A stretch of 64,000 nt of DNA, from NCBI RefSeq assembly GCF_005281835.1, contig NZ_RZIS01000010.1:62001-126000 (forward strand), in the 5' to 3' direction. Origin of the DNA: Vibrio profundi (GTDB taxonomy: Bacteria > Pseudomonadota > Gammaproteobacteria > Enterobacterales > Vibrionaceae). Shown in pieces: positions 60,050 through 64,000 of the stretch. A program made the translations under genes and the position numbers. The notes under the pieces were generated by a model that searched no databases, was not told the DNA's origin, and saw nothing but the letters and a program-made list of their open reading frames with translations. Position 1 is the stretch's first letter; every line of letters starts with the position of its first letter.

Positions 60050-60080
60050 AAAGGGTAATGCATAGGCATTACCCTTTTTG
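60050..60080 (+). terminator. Rho-independent terminator of purL
   Basis: AAAGGGTAATGC pairs with GCATTACCCTTT around a short loop, then a T-run. Confidence 0.9.
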
Positions 60081-60110
60081 TTTGTCTGAAAAACGTAAAT
60101 GCGAGATACA

Positions 60111-60143
60111 AAAAAGCCGCTTCAGGAATCCTGTAGCGGCTTG
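60111..60143 (-). terminator. Rho-independent terminator of dapD
   Basis: AAGCCGCT and AGCGGCTT form the outer stem, with CAGGA/CCTG inside and an A-run on the left, 20 bp after the dapD stop codon on the reverse strand. Confidence 0.85.
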
Positions 60144-60161
60144 TTTTGATTTTGAGCGCGA

Positions 60162-61193
60162 TTAGTTATTGCTGTGCAATTCGCTGTTTAGCTCTACCGC
60201 TGACTTGTTCGCAAGACACTCGATTTGACCAGTCACAGAGTTTCGACGGAACAGCAGATCAGAAACACCAGCAAGATCGCGTGCTTTAATGATTTCTACT
60301 TCGTTGCCTTCTTTGTCTAGCATACGTACTTTAGTACCAGCTGTTACATATAGACCAGATTCCACAGTACAGCGGTCGCCCATAGGGAAGCCAAGACCTG
60401 CGTTTGCACCTAGTAGGCAGTTTTCGCCGATAGAGATAATCATAGTACCGCCACCAGAAAGTGTACCCATGATAGAAGCGCCGCCGCCGATGTCTGAACC
60501 GTTACCTACAACAACACCTGCAGAGATACGACCTTCAACCATGCTTACGCCAGTTGTACCCGCGTTGAAGTTGATGAAACCTTCGTGCATTACGGTTGTG
60601 CCTTCGCCAACGTGTGCGCCAAGACGAACGCGAGAAGTGTCAGCAATACGAATACCTGTTGGTACCACGTAATCCACCATTTTAGGGAACTTGTCTACGC
60701 AATCAACAGACAGAGTGCGGCCAGCAAGGCGAGCTTCGATTTGACGCTCAGCAAGCTCTGGAAGATCGATAGGACCTTCGTTTGTCCATGCGATGTTGTG
60801 CAGTAGACCGAAGATGCCGTCTAGTACTGTACCGTGTGGTTGAACTAGGCGGTTAGAAATAAGTTGTAGCTTTAGGAAGCCTTCAGCAACTGATGCTGGT
60901 TTCTCGTCTGTCGCTAGAACTACAAGAACAAGTGGTTGCTCAGATGCAGCTGCTTTTTCTGCGAAAGATGCGTTTGCTGCATCGTCGTTTGCTGCGAATG
61001 CTTTCGCTAGTTCAGCGCTTTGTGCAGCAGAGATTTCGATTGCTTGATTACATTCGGTGTAACCAGCAACTTCAGCGACAGCTGCAACGAGTGCATCACT
61101 TGGGTTAAGAAGCGGGTTAGGGAAGAACGCTTCAATAATTTTATTGTCGCGGTTTTTGGTTGCCGTACCAAAGGCTAGTGAAAAGTAAGCCAT
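60162..61193 (-). CDS. dapD: 2,3,4,5-tetrahydropyridine-2,6-dicarboxylate N-succinyltransferase
   Basis: This 343-residue protein is of the long DapD type, clearly longer than the 274-residue E. coli enzyme. The left-handed beta-helix domain is visible as hexapeptide repeats (GGGASIMGTLSGGGTM, ISIGENCLLGANAGLGFP). The block RVRLGAHVGEGTTVMHEG lies before it. DapD succinylates tetrahydrodipicolinate in the lysine/diaminopimelate pathway. It is a single gene with its own terminator. It starts MAYFSLAFGTATKNRD, the normal N-terminus of the long form. Confidence 0.95.
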   Translation of the reverse strand: MAYFSLAFGTATKNRDNKIIEAFFPNPLLNPSDALVAAVAEVAGYTECNQAIEISAAQSAELAKAFAANDDAANASFAEKAAASEQPLVLVVLATDEKPASVAEGFLKLQLISNRLVQPHGTVLDGIFGLLHNIAWTNEGPIDLPELAERQIEARLAGRTLSVDCVDKFPKMVDYVVPTGIRIADTSRVRLGAHVGEGTTVMHEGFINFNAGTTGVSMVEGRISAGVVVGNGSDIGGGASIMGTLSGGGTMIISIGENCLLGANAGLGFPMGDRCTVESGLYVTAGTKVRMLDKEGNEVEIIKARDLAGVSDLLFRRNSVTGQIECLANKSAVELNSELHSNN

Positions 61194-61397
61194 GTTGAAT
61201 CTCCATGTTTTGAATTGGTTTTATGGATAGCAAATTGCTATCGCATGAAAAATTTTTGTTGGGAACATCATAAAGAGAGCGCTCAAGTTATGAAAGGGCG
61301 CGTGGGGAGAAAGTCTGTAAAATGATATTGCTTGTCTTTTTAGCGATAGTTTTCTTCTATAAGATAACTATCGCTAAATGGATATTTGAACTGAAGT

Positions 61398-62039
61398 CTA
61401 AATAAATAACGCTTTGTAGGCCTGTTCCATCCCTTCTATCAACATTTGCATACCTATAACAGCAAGGATCAATCCCATCATGCGAGTGATTACATTGAGG
61501 GCGCTGGGGCCAACCGCTTTAACGAACCTTTCACCAAATACAAACAGAACATAGGTTAAGGCACACAGTAGGCCAAATGCGATGATAGTAATGACGGTTT
61601 CGTAAATCCCGCCCGTTGTCGCAAAGTTCATGGCAGTTGCGATAGTGCCGGGGCCAGCTAAAATCGGCATCGCTAATGGTGAGACCGCGATACTCAGTGC
61701 GGCATCTTGTTGCGCTTCAGAGCTGGCTTTTTCTTTGGCTTTTCCATGCGTGGAATCGCCTTGCAGCATATGAAAGCCAATAAGAAAGACTAAAATACCG
61801 CCGGTAATTCGTAATGCATAAAGGGTGATGCCGAATAGATCGAAAATGACTTTTCCGGAGATGGCGAACACCGCAATGATAAGAAAAGCGATGAACACTG
61901 AGCGAAATGCGATGGATTTGACTGTGTCACGATCGTTACCATTGGTTAAACCAAGAAAGATTGGTGTATTAGCAACAGGGTTCATGATGGCAAAAAAGCC
62001 CATGAAAACGGTGATGGTGTGGATGATCAGCTCTTTCAT
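61398..62039 (-). CDS. MarC-family integral membrane protein
   Basis: This 213-residue protein has six predicted membrane segments. Family blocks are FFAIMNPVANTPIFLGLT near the N-terminus, ALRITGGILVFLIGFHML, and SPLAMPILAGPGTIATAM. The function of MarC proteins is not established, and they are not multidrug efflux pumps despite the name. It is a single gene with a GGAAT-type leader before the ATG. The sequence resembles the YhgN branch, but I do not assign that symbol. Confidence 0.88.
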   Translation of the reverse strand: MKELIIHTITVFMGFFAIMNPVANTPIFLGLTNGNDRDTVKSIAFRSVFIAFLIIAVFAISGKVIFDLFGITLYALRITGGILVFLIGFHMLQGDSTHGKAKEKASSEAQQDAALSIAVSPLAMPILAGPGTIATAMNFATTGGIYETVITIIAFGLLCALTYVLFVFGERFVKAVGPSALNVITRMMGLILAVIGMQMLIEGMEQAYKALFI

Positions 62040-62123
62040 TTTATTCCTTTAATAAATAGAGAGTTAACCGCAACTCAATTCACTTTTAGTGTAGTTGTAG
62101 ATAGTAGAACATGTTTAGAATAA

Positions 62124-62151
62124 AAAATAGCCAACGTTCAAGTTGGCTATT
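62124..62151 (-). terminator. Rho-independent terminator
   Basis: AATAGCCAAC pairs with GTTGGCTATT around GTTCAA, with an A-run on the left. It serves the GGGtGRT gene on the reverse strand. Confidence 0.85.
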
Positions 62152-62192
62152 AATCGATATGGCTAGGTGTTGCTTGAGTCTGAACTCTTTGA

Positions 62193-63170
62193 TTACCGAA
62201 ACTGATGCTGGCTGACTTCTACTGCAAGTGCGACCGTGGCGCCTACCATTGGATTATTTCCCATCCCGATGAAGCCCATCATCGCGACATGAGCAGGAAC
62301 TGAAGAGCTGCCTGCGAATTGTGCGTCAGCGTGCATTCTGCCCATAGTATCTGTCATGCCGTAAGATGCAGGGCCAGCGGCTACGTTATCTGGGTGTAAA
62401 GTTCGACCTGTACCACCTCCGGAAGCGACTGAGAAGTAGGGTAACCCTTGGCGAGTACGTTCTGCTTTGTAGATGCCAGCAACAGGGTGTTGGAAGCGCG
62501 TGGGGTTGGTTGAGTTACCCGTAATACTCACATCGACCTGCTCTTTGTGCATGATGGCGACCCCTTCTCGGACATCGTCTGCCCCATAACATAAGATCTT
62601 GCCGCGAGGACCTTTTGAGAAGCGGCGACGCTCTGTTTCAACAAGCTCATCGGTTTGGTAGTCGTACTGAGTACGAACATAGGTAAAGCCGTTGATACGT
62701 GAGATAAGGTAAGCGGCATCTTTTCCTAGACCATTTAGAATCACTTTCAGTGGTGTTTCACGTGATTTGTTGACGTTTAAAGCAATTTTTATTGCGCCTT
62801 CAGCGGCGGCAAAGGATTCGTGGCCAGCCAGAAAAGCGAAGCATCGGCTTTGCTCATTGAGTAAACGTGCCGCTAGTGCACCATGGCCAAGGCCCACTTG
62901 ACGCTGTTCTGCGACGCTGCCTAATTTGGTGAATGCTTGTAGACCTTCACCAATGATGGTTGCCGCTTGTTCAGCGTTTTCTGCTTGGCGATGCAATGCT
63001 AGGGCTGTACCTAAGGTGTATGCGTCTGCTGCGCTTTCAAACGCTATAGGTTGGGTATCCATCACTAGCGCCTTTGGGTCAATGTCATGTTGAGTGCAGT
63101 AGCGATAGGCTTGTTCTAAGTTCTCTAAATGCATTTCTGCCAATAGATGATTTACAGATTGAATATTCAT
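62193..63170 (-). CDS. GGGtGRT protein
   Basis: This 325-residue cytosolic protein carries the family's name-giving motif SGGGTGRTLHPDNVAAG. Other blocks are SRCFAFLAGHESFAAAEGA, GKILCYGADDVREGVA, and a Gly-rich C-terminus (GFIGMGNNPMVGATVAL). The biochemical role is not established. It is encoded 24 bp downstream of the scaffold-like gene at 63,195, on the same strand, and this pairing is common in genomes that have it. Joint work in iron-sulfur metabolism is a reasonable but unproven inference. Confidence 0.85.
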   Translation of the reverse strand: MNIQSVNHLLAEMHLENLEQAYRYCTQHDIDPKALVMDTQPIAFESAADAYTLGTALALHRQAENAEQAATIIGEGLQAFTKLGSVAEQRQVGLGHGALAARLLNEQSRCFAFLAGHESFAAAEGAIKIALNVNKSRETPLKVILNGLGKDAAYLISRINGFTYVRTQYDYQTDELVETERRRFSKGPRGKILCYGADDVREGVAIMHKEQVDVSITGNSTNPTRFQHPVAGIYKAERTRQGLPYFSVASGGGTGRTLHPDNVAAGPASYGMTDTMGRMHADAQFAGSSSVPAHVAMMGFIGMGNNPMVGATVALAVEVSQHQFR

Positions 63171-63194
63171 AACGCGATTCCTCTGATTGGCAAA

Positions 63195-63887
63195 TTAGTG
63201 CTGACGTGGGTTAATTGTGGTTACGGCTTCATCAAAGCGACCGTAAGTGCCTGTCGCAAGGTCGGCCGCTTCATTGGCTGGCACACCTTGATTGATGGCT
63301 TTCATCATTTTTCCGAGGTTTAGGTACTCGTAACCAATCACTTCATGGTGTTCATCGAGCGCGAGTTTGGTGACGTAACCTTCTGCTAGCTCTAAGTAGC
63401 GAACGCCTTTTGCTGAAGTAGCGTAGCTTGTGCCGACTTGGCTGCGCTGCGTTTGGCCTAGATCTTCCAGAGCTGCCCCTATCTCCAGGCCACCTGCAGA
63501 AAAAGCGGATTGAGTGCGGCCATAAACGAATTGAAGGAATATTTCGCGCATCGCGACGTTGATCGCATCGCACACTAAGTCGGTATTGAGCGCTTCAAGA
63601 ATGGTCTTGCCTGTAAGGATCTCGCTTGCCATTGCCGCAGATTGCGTCATGCCTGAGCAGCCGATTGTTTCTATTAAAGCTTCTTCTATGATGCCCCGTT
63701 TGACATTTAAAGTGAGTTTGGCTGCGCCTTGTTGAGGAGCGCAAGTTCCTACTCCGTGGCTCAGGCCTGAAATGGCAATCACGTCTTTCGGGCTCACCAT
63801 TGAACCTTCTACTGGAATAGGCGACGACGCGTGTAAATCTCCCCTTTGAATAGGGCACATTGACTGTATTTCGGAAGAATAATGCAT
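63195..63887 (-). CDS. Iron-sulfur cluster assembly scaffold-like protein
   Basis: This 230-residue protein has an IscU/NifU-like region with three widely spaced cysteines: GVGTCAPQQGAAKL, TIGCSGMTQSAAM and LVCDAINVAMREIF. The first 30 residues and the C-terminal part (YLELAEGYVTKLAL, YLNLGKMMKAINQG) extend beyond IscU. The conserved C-x-C-like metal site of true IscU is not exactly kept, so it is a relative, not the housekeeping scaffold. It is the first gene of a two-gene operon with the GGGtGRT gene. Confidence 0.75.
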   Translation of the reverse strand: MHYSSEIQSMCPIQRGDLHASSPIPVEGSMVSPKDVIAISGLSHGVGTCAPQQGAAKLTLNVKRGIIEEALIETIGCSGMTQSAAMASEILTGKTILEALNTDLVCDAINVAMREIFLQFVYGRTQSAFSAGGLEIGAALEDLGQTQRSQVGTSYATSAKGVRYLELAEGYVTKLALDEHHEVIGYEYLNLGKMMKAINQGVPANEAADLATGTYGRFDEAVTTINPRQH

Positions 63888-64000
63888 GGTTGTTTTCCCA
63901 CTAAATTGCTGGCGGAGAAAACAGGATGTGTTGGAAGAGGTGCGGCTAATTCACTACAGATCTTTAGTATCTAACGGTTGGGATTATTTCCCAATAACAT

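Overview
The window is Vibrio chromosomal DNA. Four things support this: the host gene order (ssrA-smpB-ratA-rnfH-bamE-recN-nadK-grpE-dnaK-dnaJ, then a minor-pilin cluster, tadA, mltF, purL), the tmRNA tag peptide ANDENYALAA, the long-form dapD, and the insertion of foreign DNA at the 3' end of ssrA. The ssrA 3' end is the site where Vibrio pathogenicity island 1 sits in V. cholerae. I cannot name the species from sequence alone.

Left flank (1-18,060) is ordinary host chromosome. It holds a truncated periplasmic binding protein divergent from a membrane PAS histidine kinase, and a response regulator with an HD-GYP (cyclic di-GMP phosphodiesterase) output. Then come transporters (NhaC type, acetate type, AGCS amino-acid type), dadA with a divergent LysR regulator, a pentapeptide-repeat/K+-channel fusion, a PlsC acyltransferase, a zinc-ribbon orphan, an M15 peptidase, and a secreted protein built from four retropepsin-like repeats.

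Accessory region (18,089-35,061) holds two genomic islands inserted one behind the other at the ssrA 3' end. Three direct copies of a 29-bp sequence (18,089, 23,665, 35,033) mark the junctions; the last one ends the intact tmRNA gene. Each copy is followed, in the ssrA reading direction, by a different rho-independent terminator. Island 1 (about 5.6 kb) carries a tyrosine integrase, a ParB-like protein, an orphan protein with polymerase-like motifs, a DnaQ-type exonuclease with a BRCT domain, and a small orphan. Island 2 (about 11.4 kb, AT-rich) is an integrative, apparently mobilisable element. It has an integrase, an AlpA-like regulator, an HUH Rep protein, a MobV-type relaxase, a serine recombinase, and a four-gene cargo operon. 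The cargo is a C5-cytosine DNA methyltransferase, a protein with GHKL ATPase domains at both ends, a receiver protein with a C-terminal HEPN-like R-x4-H motif, and a HAD phosphatase resembling the 3'-phosphatase of polynucleotide kinase. I cannot match this operon to a named system; it looks like a phosphorelay-controlled defence module and is the best candidate for something new. The polymerase-like protein of island 1 is the second.

Right flank (35,045-64,000) returns to host genes: tmRNA and SmpB, RatA/RnfH, BamE, RecN (with LexA boxes), NadK, GrpE-DnaK-DnaJ (with sigma-32-type promoters before grpE and dnaK), a dicarboxylate/amino-acid symporter, five pilin-like genes, two AbgT-family transporters, TadA, a 44-residue basic protein, MltF, PurL (with a PurR-type operator), DapD, a MarC-family protein, and a GGGtGRT protein next to an iron-sulfur scaffold-like protein.
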